Positions 32,474 through 40,770 of a stretch of DNA of 64,000 nt are shown in pieces. The translations under genes and the position numbers were made by a program. The notes under the pieces were generated by a model. That model made no database searches. It had not been told where the DNA came from and worked only from the letters and a program-made list of their open reading frames with translations. Within the stretch, counting starts at the first letter, position 1. Every line of letters starts with the position of its first letter. Source of the DNA: Pseudomonas bohemica (GTDB taxonomy: Bacteria > Pseudomonadota > Gammaproteobacteria > Pseudomonadales > Pseudomonadaceae); contig NZ_NKHL01000116.1 of NCBI RefSeq assembly GCF_002934685.1, forward strand, positions 162,936 through 226,935, given 5' to 3'.

Positions 32474-33529
32474 ATGCGCGAATTATTTGGATCGACCATC
32501 GAGCGCCTGCTGGCCGATGGATCGGACAGTGAAACCGTACTCGCCAGCGAGGGCGGCGTGTGGTCCGCCGCGTTGTGGGAGGCCATCGAAGATTCGGGCT
32601 TTACCCTGGCCGCGGCTCCTGAATCACTGGGCGGAGCCGACGCCGGTTGGGCTGACCTGTACGTGATTGCCCGTGCGGCCGGACGCCATGCCGTGCCGTT
32701 GCCATTGGCCGAGGCGCTTCTGGGCAACTGGTTATTGGGCCGCTGCGGCCTCGAACCACAGAGCACCGGCCTGAGTTTCGCCGCCAGCGCCCAATTGAGC
32801 CTGACCGCCGGCCGGGTGAGCGGCGTGGTACGCGATGTTCCGTGGGGACGTCACGTTCAGTCGGTCGTCGCCGTTGCGGACACCAAGGGCGTCGGGCCAA
32901 GCCTTGTAGTACTTGCCCGCGAACGGGCTCAGGCCGTCGAGCAGAGCCTGAACGTGGCTGGCGAACCCAGGGACGCATTGTTTTTCACCGATGCCACCGT
33001 GGTGGACAGCGCACCGCTGCCCAATGGGCTCAGCAGCGAGGTTCTGCAGATCGGCGGGGCGTTGATTCGCAGCGCGCAAATCGCCGGTGCCCTGAGCCGG
33101 TTACTGGACATGACCAGTGAGTACGCCAGCCAGCGCAATCAGTTCGGCAAGCCGATTGGAGCGTTCCAGGCCATTCAGCAACAACTGGCGGTCTTTGCCG
33201 AGCAGACAGCCGCAGCCAACAGCGCGGCAGAAGCAGCGTTCGTGCAATCGGACCGGGCGTTGAATTGGTTTGCGATTGCCGTTGCCAAGGTCTGCGCCGC
33301 GGACGCTGCCACCCAGGGCGCCAACATTGCTCACGCCGTCCACGGGGCCATTGGGTTCACCCAGGAATACGCCTTGCAACTGTATACCCGTCGATTGTGG
33401 GCCTGGCGGGGCGAGTTCGGCTGCGCGACACGCTGGAGCCAGCAAATAGGTGCGCAGGTTTGCGCCGTGGGCGGGGAAGGGTTCTGGCCCTTGTTGACTC
33501 AGGATTGCCTCAGTGGAGCATCGGCATGA
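32474..33529 (+). CDS. Acyl-CoA dehydrogenase-like subunit
   Basis: 351 residues. Contains the FAD-contact motif QRNQFGKPIGAFQAIQQQLA and HAVHGAIGFTQEYALQLYTRRLW, typical of the shorter partner in heteromeric ACADs; the middle domain lacks the usual MSEPxxGSD motif. It starts 2 bases after the upstream ACAD and overlaps the downstream hydratase gene by 4 bases. It probably forms an obligate complex with the protein from 31323-32471 to dehydrogenate a bulky ring-bearing acyl-CoA. Confidence 0.88.
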   Translation: MRELFGSTIERLLADGSDSETVLASEGGVWSAALWEAIEDSGFTLAAAPESLGGADAGWADLYVIARAAGRHAVPLPLAEALLGNWLLGRCGLEPQSTGLSFAASAQLSLTAGRVSGVVRDVPWGRHVQSVVAVADTKGVGPSLVVLARERAQAVEQSLNVAGEPRDALFFTDATVVDSAPLPNGLSSEVLQIGGALIRSAQIAGALSRLLDMTSEYASQRNQFGKPIGAFQAIQQQLAVFAEQTAAANSAAEAAFVQSDRALNWFAIAVAKVCAADAATQGANIAHAVHGAIGFTQEYALQLYTRRLWAWRGEFGCATRWSQQIGAQVCAVGGEGFWPLLTQDCLSGASA

Positions 33530-34326
33530 GCCCATTTCTGCACATCGAGCGCGACGGATCCATCGTGACCGTGCGCATGAATCATCCAGATACACGCAAC
33601 GCACTGACGACCCCTGAACAGATAGAGGAATTCGTGCAGCTGTGCGCGGATCTGCGGCGCGACCGCTCGGTACGGGTGATGGTGCTGACCGGCAACGGCA
33701 GCGCGTTTTGTGCTGGCGGCAACGTCAAAGACATGCGTGAACGCAGTGGTATCTTTGCAGGCTCGCCTTATGAATTGCGCGACACCTATCGGGACGGCAT
33801 TCAGCGCATCCCGCTGGCACTCTATGAACTGGACATCCCAGTGATCGCCGCCGTCAACGGCCCGGCCATCGGCGCGGGGCTGGACCTGGCCTGCATGTGC
33901 GACATACGCCTGGCCTCGCCAAGCGCGTTGTTCGCCGAGAGTTTCGTGCGCCTGGGCATCGTACCCGGTGACGGTGGCGCCTGGTTACTGCCTCGCATCA
34001 TCGGCATCCCCAAAGCAAGTCTGATGGCCTTTACCGGCGACACCATCGATGCGACCAAGGCGCTGGATTGGGGCCTTGTGGAGCAGGTCTGCACCCACGA
34101 AACCCTGCAATCGGAAGCCCAGGCCCTGGCCCGACGCATTGCCGGCAATCCCGGCCATGCATTGCGCCTGTGCAAGCGGCTGCTGCGCGAAGGCCAGCAC
34201 ATGCGTCTGGACTCGCTCCTGGAGCTGTCTGCGGCCTATCAGTCCATCGCGCATCACACCGCCGACCATGAAGAGGCGGTCGCGGCGTTCGTCGAAAAGC
34301 GGCCCGCCAACTTTCAGGACAAATAA
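33526..34326 (+). CDS. Enoyl-CoA hydratase/isomerase family protein
   Basis: 266 residues, crotonase fold. Oxyanion-hole motifs AFCAGGNVKDM and AVNGPAIGAGLDLACMCDIRLAS. Where classical hydratases have two catalytic Glu residues, here the first is Asp (GAGLDLA) and the second is missing (SFVRLGIVPGDGG). This resembles PaaG-type isomerases and other crotonase subgroups, so isomerisation or another reaction on an enoyl-CoA is as likely as plain hydration. Overlaps the upstream gene (ATGA). Confidence 0.9.
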   Translation: MSPFLHIERDGSIVTVRMNHPDTRNALTTPEQIEEFVQLCADLRRDRSVRVMVLTGNGSAFCAGGNVKDMRERSGIFAGSPYELRDTYRDGIQRIPLALYELDIPVIAAVNGPAIGAGLDLACMCDIRLASPSALFAESFVRLGIVPGDGGAWLLPRIIGIPKASLMAFTGDTIDATKALDWGLVEQVCTHETLQSEAQALARRIAGNPGHALRLCKRLLREGQHMRLDSLLELSAAYQSIAHHTADHEEAVAAFVEKRPANFQDK

Positions 34327-34329
34327 CCA

Positions 34330-34340
34330 AACAACAATAA
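34330..34340 (+). promoter_or_regulatory. CA motif before acyl-CoA dehydrogenase gene
   Basis: AACAACAATAA lies 22-32 bases upstream of the preferred start at 34362. Confidence 0.58.
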
Positions 34341-34361
34341 GAGTGGATGGGGAGAACAGTC

Positions 34362-35486
34362 ATGCGCCGTGTGTTTCGTGAAGATCACAACATGTTCCGG
34401 GATCAGGCCCGACGCTTCGTCGAGCGGGAAATCGTGCCGCACCTGCATGAGTGGGAGAAAAACGGCATCGTGCCCAAGGAGCTCTGGCTCAAGGCGGGGG
34501 AAACCGGCCTGCTGTGTTCGACCGTTCCTGAGCAATACGGTGGCTCGGGCGGCGACTTCGGGCATTCGGCGGTGATGATCGAGGAGCTCGCGCGGGCCAA
34601 TGCAACGGCGGTAGGGTTCACCACTCATTCGGAGATCGTCACGCCTTACATCGTGGCCTATGGCAGTGAGGAGCAGAAACAGAAGTGGCTGCCACGCATG
34701 GTCAGCGGTGAATTGATTGGTGTCATTGCCATGAGCGAGCCCGGCATTGGCAGCGACCTGCGCGCCATGCGAACGTCCCTGCGCCAGGAGGGCGAGGAGT
34801 ACGTGGTCAATGGCCAGAAGACATTCATCACCAACGGCGGTAACGCAGGGCTGGTGGTGACGGCGACCAAGCTCGATCCAGCGGCCAGGGAGCTGACACT
34901 GATCTGCGTCGAAGAGGACCGTCCAGGCTTTTCCAAGGGGCGTCTGCTGGAGAAGATCGGGCTCAAGGGGCAGGACACCTCGGAGCTGTTCTTCGATCAG
35001 GTTCGCGTCCCGGTCGGCAACCGGCTGGGCGAGGAGGGCATGGGGTTCAAATACCTGACTCATCAACTGGCCTGGGAACGCTTGATCATTGCCATACGCG
35101 CGGCCCAGTCCATCGACACGCTGCTCGAAGAAACCGTTGCCTACACCCGCGAGCGCAAGGTGTTCGGCAAGCCGGTGCTGGATTTTCAGAACACTCGCTT
35201 CAAACTCGCCGAAGCCAAAGCCCAGGCGACGATGCTTCGGGTATTTGTCGATGACTGCCTTGAAAAGGTCATGCGTGGGGAACTGACGCCCGACATCGCC
35301 GCCATGGCCAAGCTTCTGGGTTCGGAAATGCAAGGCAAGCTGCTGGACGAGTTCCTGCAGTTGCACGGCGGTTACGGGTTCATGAGCGAGTACAAGATCA
35401 GCCGGGCCTGGGTCGATGCCCGTGTCGCTCGGATTTATGGCGGCACTTCGGAAATCATGAAAGAAATTATCGGTCGTACGCTTTAA
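34362..35486 (+). CDS. Acyl-CoA dehydrogenase
   Basis: 374 residues, classical homotetrameric type. Motifs IAMSEPGIGSDLRAMR, VNGQKTFITNG, AWERLIIAI (probable catalytic Glu), RKVFGKPVLDFQ, QLHGGYGFMSEY and the C-terminal RIYGGTSEIMKEIIG. An upstream in-frame ATG at 34347 is possible, but GGGGAG spacing favours 34362, which gives the usual MRRxxFxEDH opening. Last gene of the dit-cluster operon that begins at 29900. Probably dehydrogenates a side-chain or opened-ring acyl-CoA. Confidence 0.9.
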   Translation: MRRVFREDHNMFRDQARRFVEREIVPHLHEWEKNGIVPKELWLKAGETGLLCSTVPEQYGGSGGDFGHSAVMIEELARANATAVGFTTHSEIVTPYIVAYGSEEQKQKWLPRMVSGELIGVIAMSEPGIGSDLRAMRTSLRQEGEEYVVNGQKTFITNGGNAGLVVTATKLDPAARELTLICVEEDRPGFSKGRLLEKIGLKGQDTSELFFDQVRVPVGNRLGEEGMGFKYLTHQLAWERLIIAIRAAQSIDTLLEETVAYTRERKVFGKPVLDFQNTRFKLAEAKAQATMLRVFVDDCLEKVMRGELTPDIAAMAKLLGSEMQGKLLDEFLQLHGGYGFMSEYKISRAWVDARVARIYGGTSEIMKEIIGRTL

Positions 35487-35533
35487 AGTGTGTCGTAGCG
35501 TGACATCCGGTAAAACCACTCAAGGAGAAAGGC

Positions 35534-36079
35534 ATGAGTCACTCGCTGTATGACATCCCGCTCAAACAGATCGACGGCACTTCCAGTAACCTGGGCCAGT
35601 ACCAGGGCAAGGTGCTGTTGGTGGTCAACGTGGCGTCCAAGTGCGGTCTGACGCCGCAATACGAAGGGCTTGAGGCGCTGTATCAGAGCAAGCGCGCCGA
35701 GGGCCTGGAGGTCCTGGGCTTTCCGGCGAACAACTTCAAGGAGCAGGAACCCGGCAGCGACAGTGAAATCCAGTCGTTCTGCTCGACCACATACGACGTG
35801 CATTTTCCGCTGTTTTCGAAGATCTCCGTCAAAGGCGCAGACAAGCACCCGCTGTACAGCGAATTGACCTCGGCGCAGCCATCGGCCATCGGCGACGGGC
35901 CATTCCGCGAGCGCTTGAAAGGTTACGGCATTGAAAGCGGCGACCCGCAGGAAGTGCTGTGGAATTTCGAGAAATTCCTGATCGGTCGCGACGGCAAGGT
36001 GATCGGCCGTTTCGCACCTGACGTTGCGGCAGACGACCCGCGTCTGACAGCTGCGATCGACAAGGCGCTGACGGCCTGA
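35534..36079 (+). CDS. Glutathione peroxidase-family (thiol) peroxidase
   Basis: 181 residues. Peroxidatic C37 in NVASKCGLTPQYEGL, resolving region with CSTTYDVHFPLFSK and the conserved LWNFEKFLIGRDGKVI (Trp/Asn of the catalytic tetrad). The motif usually reading FPCNQF is FPANNF, as in several pseudomonad homologues. Similar to E. coli BtuE. Cytosolic, reduces hydroperoxides with thioredoxin or glutathione. 47 bases downstream of the last dit gene with its own strong RBS (AAGGAG); followed by a strong hairpin. Confidence 0.92.
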   Translation: MSHSLYDIPLKQIDGTSSNLGQYQGKVLLVVNVASKCGLTPQYEGLEALYQSKRAEGLEVLGFPANNFKEQEPGSDSEIQSFCSTTYDVHFPLFSKISVKGADKHPLYSELTSAQPSAIGDGPFRERLKGYGIESGDPQEVLWNFEKFLIGRDGKVIGRFAPDVAADDPRLTAAIDKALTA

Positions 36080-36082
36080 GGG

Positions 36083-36116
36083 AACGGAGGCGAGCGTTCG
36101 GCGACTCGCCTCCGTT
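36083..36116. terminator. Strong hairpin after peroxidase gene
   Basis: Perfect 12-bp stem AACGGAGGCGAG/CTCGCCTCCGTT with a 10-base loop starting 4 bases after the stop. Only GTT follows instead of a long T-tract. It marks the end of the catabolic block. Confidence 0.7.
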
Positions 36117-36373
36117 ACGCTGCATCTGGCAGATCCGGCGAGCCTGATGGACATCGTTTCACTGAACGCACGCAGCGTGCCTATATTGGTGTGACTTCAA
36201 GATGTTCGTTCGACCTGTGTAAAGCTCAGGCACAGAGAAGCGTCGATCACTGAGCTGTCTATGTATCTCAGATTATTCAACGTACCGATAAGGGCCGTCG
36301 ATGAATACAACATGGGCGTTGGATGCGTTATTCATCTGGCTTTCCTTGCGAGCAGTGAAGTGAGTTCTTTTCC
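36117..36373. other. Intergenic stretch without recognisable gene
   Basis: About 260 bases between convergent genes with lower GC than its surroundings. No convincing ORF, repeat or promoter seen. The palindromic fragment GCACGCAGCGTGC occurs near its left end. Confidence 0.4.
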
Positions 36374-36952
36374 CTAAGCGTCGTGAACGGTTGAGCCAAC
36401 ATCTGGGATGCGGCTCACAGACATCGCGACGAGCTCTTCCAGCAACGCTCTACCCTGACGCCAATCACCCAGTCCGCTGGCGGCATTGATGTGCCCTTGG
36501 GGCCCGATGTTCACCAGGCTACTGCCCCAGGCTGACGCACATCGCTGGCTATAATCCAGATCTGCATAGGGGTCGTTGCTGCTGGCGACAACCGTACTTG
36601 GAAATGCAAAACGCTTCAGGCCAAGCGGACTGAATCCTAGTGCGTCGTTTGGAAAAGTGGAGCGGTCGGGGTCTGGTACGGCAACCAGCAAAGCGGCCCT
36701 AACCGATGTGCGACTACATTGCGCCCAGTGCGCGACTTGCAGGCAGCCAAGGCTGTGGGCTACCAACACGGTGTCGGGCCCCGCTCGCCTAATGGCGGCC
36801 TCCAGATTCTCGACCCACTGTCTACAAACCGGTCGATTCCAGTCTTGCCCCCCAATAAGCTCCATGGAAGCGTCGGTGTGTGCCCATAGCGTCTGCCAGT
36901 GACCTGGCCCGGAATTTCCGATGCCTGGGAGGAGCAATATCGAAGATGTCAT
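36374..36952 (-). CDS. RBBP9/YdeN-family serine hydrolase
   Basis: 192 residues from ATG 36952 (minus-strand GAGAGG upstream). Opening ILLLPGIGNSGPGHWQTLW, nucleophile elbow VAHSLGCLQ, and the catalytic His in GPQGHINAASGLGDW are diagnostic. These small alpha/beta hydrolases are of unknown physiological substrate. The frame extends upstream to 37021, but that part lacks similarity to the family. Confidence 0.9.
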   Translation of the reverse strand: MTSSILLLPGIGNSGPGHWQTLWAHTDASMELIGGQDWNRPVCRQWVENLEAAIRRAGPDTVLVAHSLGCLQVAHWAQCSRTSVRAALLVAVPDPDRSTFPNDALGFSPLGLKRFAFPSTVVASSNDPYADLDYSQRCASAWGSSLVNIGPQGHINAASGLGDWRQGRALLEELVAMSVSRIPDVGSTVHDA

Positions 36953-37141
36953 TTCTGGCCTCTCGGAAAGGGTGTCCGCAGAATATAGCGAATGAAACAT
37001 CGACCTTGGATCGCAAATCATCCGAAAGAGGCGTCGTCGAGCGATGATTCATCGGACCATTCAGTAGAAAAGCATGGGCGACATCCGCCCCGGGGCAACT
37101 GAACGGCGGAGCCGTGAGACCCCGGAATCCGGACCAAGGGC

Positions 37142-38002
37142 TCAAGTGCCTGACGTTCCCTTTCCAATATCAAATGCCAGGTCGTTGAATTTCAGACTAC
37201 TCGTCTCAACGGCCTCGGTGATAGTCGAAGCGTCTTTCCAAAGCGAGTCGGGAACGGAGTCCGAGAAAATCTCCAGGACATAGTCTCCATCGTAACCGCA
37301 CTCAACCACCCGACGCAGTATTGGCAGGAACGCGATCGCACCGTCCCCCAGTGCTCGACGGTCGTGCAGTGATCGGGGACGGCGCCAATCCGCAAGCTGC
37401 ACGAGAAACAGTTTATCTGCTGAGATCGACGCTATCAGTCCCGGATCCTGCCAACTGTTATAAACGTCCAGGCAGAGACCGAAGCCGTCTCTGTCCACGG
37501 TTGCGGCCAATTCCTGGGCTTGGCTGTAGGCAAACAGGATAGAGTTCCTGTTCATCAGCGAAGGACCAAGAGCCTCCAAGGCAATTTTCATTCCTTGCTT
37601 TTGAGCGTGGTCGGCGAGGGTGCGGTAATGTTCGACGCACCCGTCCCATACCCGGGATTCATTACCTTGCGGATCTGCGCCGGTATTGGACACCAGAGGC
37701 AGGTCTTTCCAATATTGGCTGAACAAGTCTACCGAGGCGATGAGGTTCTCCAGCCGGGCTTCAGGGGATTGCGGTTCAGGTGCCGAAGCAGAGGGAAAGA
37801 CGGTGAGTGTTCTCGGCTGAATTGAAGTGATACGTACGCCACTCTCCTTGATGTACGCCAACTGGTCGTGAGCCTCGCTGCGGTCAGCGGAGAGTTTCTT
37901 CTCCGCAATCTCCAGCGCACAACCGAGTCGCTTGCACAACTGTAAATCTTCTTCGAGGGTCAGTGGAGTGGTAGTGATCTGACTGACAGCCAAGCTTTGC
38001 AT
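37142..38002 (-). CDS. Sugar phosphate isomerase/epimerase-like TIM-barrel protein
   Basis: 286 residues, xylose-isomerase-like TIM barrel. Probable metal ligands: Glu in MKIALEALGPS, Asp in GLCLDVYNSW, and Glu in YVLEIFSDS, with a His in the barrel loop SLHDRRALGDG. Family members are isomerases, epimerases or AP endonuclease IV relatives. No operon partner; 189 bases separate it from the gene downstream and 197 from the next. Substrate unknown. Confidence 0.82.
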   Translation of the reverse strand: MQSLAVSQITTTPLTLEEDLQLCKRLGCALEIAEKKLSADRSEAHDQLAYIKESGVRITSIQPRTLTVFPSASAPEPQSPEARLENLIASVDLFSQYWKDLPLVSNTGADPQGNESRVWDGCVEHYRTLADHAQKQGMKIALEALGPSLMNRNSILFAYSQAQELAATVDRDGFGLCLDVYNSWQDPGLIASISADKLFLVQLADWRRPRSLHDRRALGDGAIAFLPILRRVVECGYDGDYVLEIFSDSVPDSLWKDASTITEAVETSSLKFNDLAFDIGKGTSGT

Positions 38003-38199
38003 TACAACCTCTCGGTTTTCGTATACAGGAAGGAAGACCGACTGACAGGGCGGACAGGTCGTTCCTGATAGGGCAAAGGGCAGGGATTTCTCTGACCTCT
38101 ATTGTTATCTAGGATCAGCAGCCGGCTTTTTAGGTTCACGCGGATGAGGCGAATAGCCGGTTTCGCCCTCAGAACCGGGAATAGCGACGGTGGTCGCTT

Positions 38200-39618
38200 T
38201 CATTCTTTCGCCATTGTCGTGGCCTGGCTCGGATTCACGCCAGGCCAACCTCCACCCAGCGCCTGATACAGCGAAATAACGTTGTTGAGTTGACTCTCTC
38301 TTACCTGAATCGCCGCTAACTCGGTGTTGAATAGATTACGCTGGGCATCGAGCACCTCCAGGTAGGAGGAGTAACCACCTTGATAACGATCTTGAGCGAT
38401 GTCCAATGAACGGCCCAGCGTGTGTATCCGAGTGCGTATCCGTTCGATTTGTTCTTCAAAGCGCTTGACAGCCGACAGCGAGTTTTCCACTTCGCCGAAT
38501 GCGTTGAGCGCGACAGCGCGATAATTGTAAGCGGCCTGGTCTCGTTGCGCCGTCGCCACCCCAACCTGTGCTTCAAGCCGTCCGGCACTGTAGATTGGGG
38601 CCAGTACGCTGGCGCCCAGATCCCACACCTTGACCGGATCGAAGTCCAGAGCGTTGACGTAGAGTCGACCGAGGCCTGCCGAGAGTTGCACTTGAGGCAG
38701 GTACTCATCGCGACGTGCCTCCAGGTTGTAATCCGAAGCCGCCACCATAAGCTCCGCTTGCTGGATATCCGGACGGCGCCGTAGCAATTCTGCTGGCAGC
38801 ATCCCTGGCACTGAAGGAGGGACGACGTTCTGGAACAGGCTGCCGCGGGACACATAGCCCGGCAGCGTTCCTGTCAGCAGGCGGATGGCGTTTTCCTGCT
38901 GGCGTATCGATTGTTCCAGTTGCGGAATCATCTGCTGGGCGGATTCATACTCGGACTGCGCCTGGGTCAGTTCCAACTGCGAGGTATAGCCCTCATTGGC
39001 GCGGTCCTGAGCGACTATCAGTGCATCGCGGCGCGACGCGGCAGTATCGCGAGTGACCTTGAGCTGGGTGTCCAGCGACAGCAGGGTAATGTAGGCGCGT
39101 GCAACCGTGCTCGCGACCGACAGATGAATATTGTCCAGGTCTGTGCGGGTGGCCTGGTATTGCAACTGAGCCGCCTTGTCCAGGTTGCGCAGGCGTCCCC
39201 AAAGGTCTAACTCATAGGCCACCTGGATTTCCGGTTGCACCGATCGGGTGTGAGTCACGCCGGTCAGACCAAGGTTACGTGTCGTCTGAGCGCTCAGTGT
39301 CCCGTCAAGCGTAGGCAACAGCGCCGAATGAGCCAGGCCGATCTGCTGACGCGCCTCCTCAACGCGTGCAACCGCTGTGAGCACGTCGTTGTTATGCGTC
39401 AACGCCTCATCGACCAGTTGGCTCAGGACGGGGTCATTAAAGGCTTGCCACCACTGCGCCGAGACAGGCGCCGGGGCTTGGGTTTGACCTCGCCACTGCG
39501 AAGGGGGGAAGACCTTGGATTGCGTTGGCGCAGGTGCCTTGGCGGGTGCGCAACCTGCCAGCGCGACAAGGGTTGCGAGCGCGAGGTGTTGCCACGGGCA
39601 GGAGGCTGACCGACTCAT
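38200..39618 (-). CDS. Outer-membrane efflux factor lipoprotein (NodT family)
   Basis: 472 residues. N-terminal lipoprotein signal with lipobox LVALAGC, then the paired alpha-helical hairpin repeats of TolC-like factors (WWQAFNDPVLSQLVDEAL; LPTLDGTLSAQ; ELLRRRPDIQQAELM). The start overlaps the stop of the upstream adaptor gene by 4 bases. Last gene of an EmrAB-OMF tripartite exporter operon (42369 to 38200). Confidence 0.93.
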   Translation of the reverse strand: MSRSASCPWQHLALATLVALAGCAPAKAPAPTQSKVFPPSQWRGQTQAPAPVSAQWWQAFNDPVLSQLVDEALTHNNDVLTAVARVEEARQQIGLAHSALLPTLDGTLSAQTTRNLGLTGVTHTRSVQPEIQVAYELDLWGRLRNLDKAAQLQYQATRTDLDNIHLSVASTVARAYITLLSLDTQLKVTRDTAASRRDALIVAQDRANEGYTSQLELTQAQSEYESAQQMIPQLEQSIRQQENAIRLLTGTLPGYVSRGSLFQNVVPPSVPGMLPAELLRRRPDIQQAELMVAASDYNLEARRDEYLPQVQLSAGLGRLYVNALDFDPVKVWDLGASVLAPIYSAGRLEAQVGVATAQRDQAAYNYRAVALNAFGEVENSLSAVKRFEEQIERIRTRIHTLGRSLDIAQDRYQGGYSSYLEVLDAQRNLFNTELAAIQVRESQLNNVISLYQALGGGWPGVNPSQATTMAKE

Positions 39619-40766
39619 GGCGCGCTACCTTCGTCGCCTGCGCTGGCCGTATCGACATGAGCGACGACCGACATTCCGGGCCTGAGGCGCCGGGCCATCG
39701 GTTGGTTGGCGTCCAGCTCGATTCTTACGGGAATGCGTTGAGCGACTTTGGTGAAGTTGCCGGTGGCGTTGTCGGGCCGCAAGACGCTGAATTCCGAACC
39801 TGTGGCCGGAGCGAACCGCTCGACGCGCCCGCTCAGTCGCGCGCCGTCCAGGGCGTCCACGTCGAGGGTTACGGCTTGCCCCGCCAGCATGCCATTCACT
39901 TGGGTTTCCTTGTAATTGGCCACCACCCAAAGCTGTTCGGGCACCAGATACAGCAATTGCGAGCCGGCGCTGACGTATTGTCCAAGACGGACCGAGACCT
40001 CGCTGAGCACACCATCACGCGGAGCGCGGATACGAGTGTTTTCCAGATCGATCTGCGCCAGGTGCAGGGCGGCCTGCGCGCTCCTGACGGCAGCCTCCAA
40101 TACCCCCCGCGAAACCTGGGTGGATTTCACCGTCTCTTTGGCGATGTCGATTGCGGCTCGCGCTTTTTTTACATTGGCGCCCGCAGCACGGGCGGTAGCG
40201 CGGATCTGGTCACGTTCGCGGATAGACACCGAACCTCGCGAGGCGAGTTCATTGACCCGCGCTTCGTCGGCTCTGGCACGATCAAACTCGGCCTCCACCG
40301 AAAACATCTCCGCCTGCCTGGACGCCAGCGTCGCCTGATCCGACGCCTGGGTTTGCAGCGAGTTTTCCAGATCCGCCTTGCGAGCGTCCAGATCGGCTGC
40401 CGCTTGTTCAACCCGCTGCTGATAAATACGGTCGTCGATTTGTATCAGCACCTTTCCCTGCTTGACCACCTCGAAGTCCCGCACGAGCACTTGCGCTACG
40501 TAACCATTGACCTGCGGCGCCATGACGGTGATCTGCCCCCGAACATAGGCATTCTCTGTGGTCATCACTGCGCTGTTGAACGGCCAGAACTGCCAGGCAT
40601 ACAGAACCAGGACGATGCCAACGCCCGCCACGCCCGCCATCAACCACAGGGTCGTACGGCTCGGTTTGATGATTTTCGGCGGATCGACCGACGCGCCACC
40701 TGCATCGGCTGCATCGCTGGGAGGGGTTGAGGTTTCGAGGTTTTTCGTCGGATCGGTCTGGCTCAT
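39615..40766 (-). CDS. Membrane fusion protein, EmrA/HlyD family
   Basis: 383 residues from ATG 40766. One N-terminal membrane segment (LWLMAGVAGVGIVLVLYAW), biotinyl-lipoyl-like halves around an alpha-helical hairpin (residues ~100-220), C-terminal beta-barrel with ATGSEFSVLRPDNATGNFTKV, a typical EmrA motif. Bridges the inner-membrane MFS pump and the outer-membrane factor. Confidence 0.93.
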   Translation of the reverse strand: MSQTDPTKNLETSTPPSDAADAGGASVDPPKIIKPSRTTLWLMAGVAGVGIVLVLYAWQFWPFNSAVMTTENAYVRGQITVMAPQVNGYVAQVLVRDFEVVKQGKVLIQIDDRIYQQRVEQAAADLDARKADLENSLQTQASDQATLASRQAEMFSVEAEFDRARADEARVNELASRGSVSIRERDQIRATARAAGANVKKARAAIDIAKETVKSTQVSRGVLEAAVRSAQAALHLAQIDLENTRIRAPRDGVLSEVSVRLGQYVSAGSQLLYLVPEQLWVVANYKETQVNGMLAGQAVTLDVDALDGARLSGRVERFAPATGSEFSVLRPDNATGNFTKVAQRIPVRIELDANQPMARRLRPGMSVVAHVDTASAGDEGSAP

Positions 40767-40770
40767 AAGG

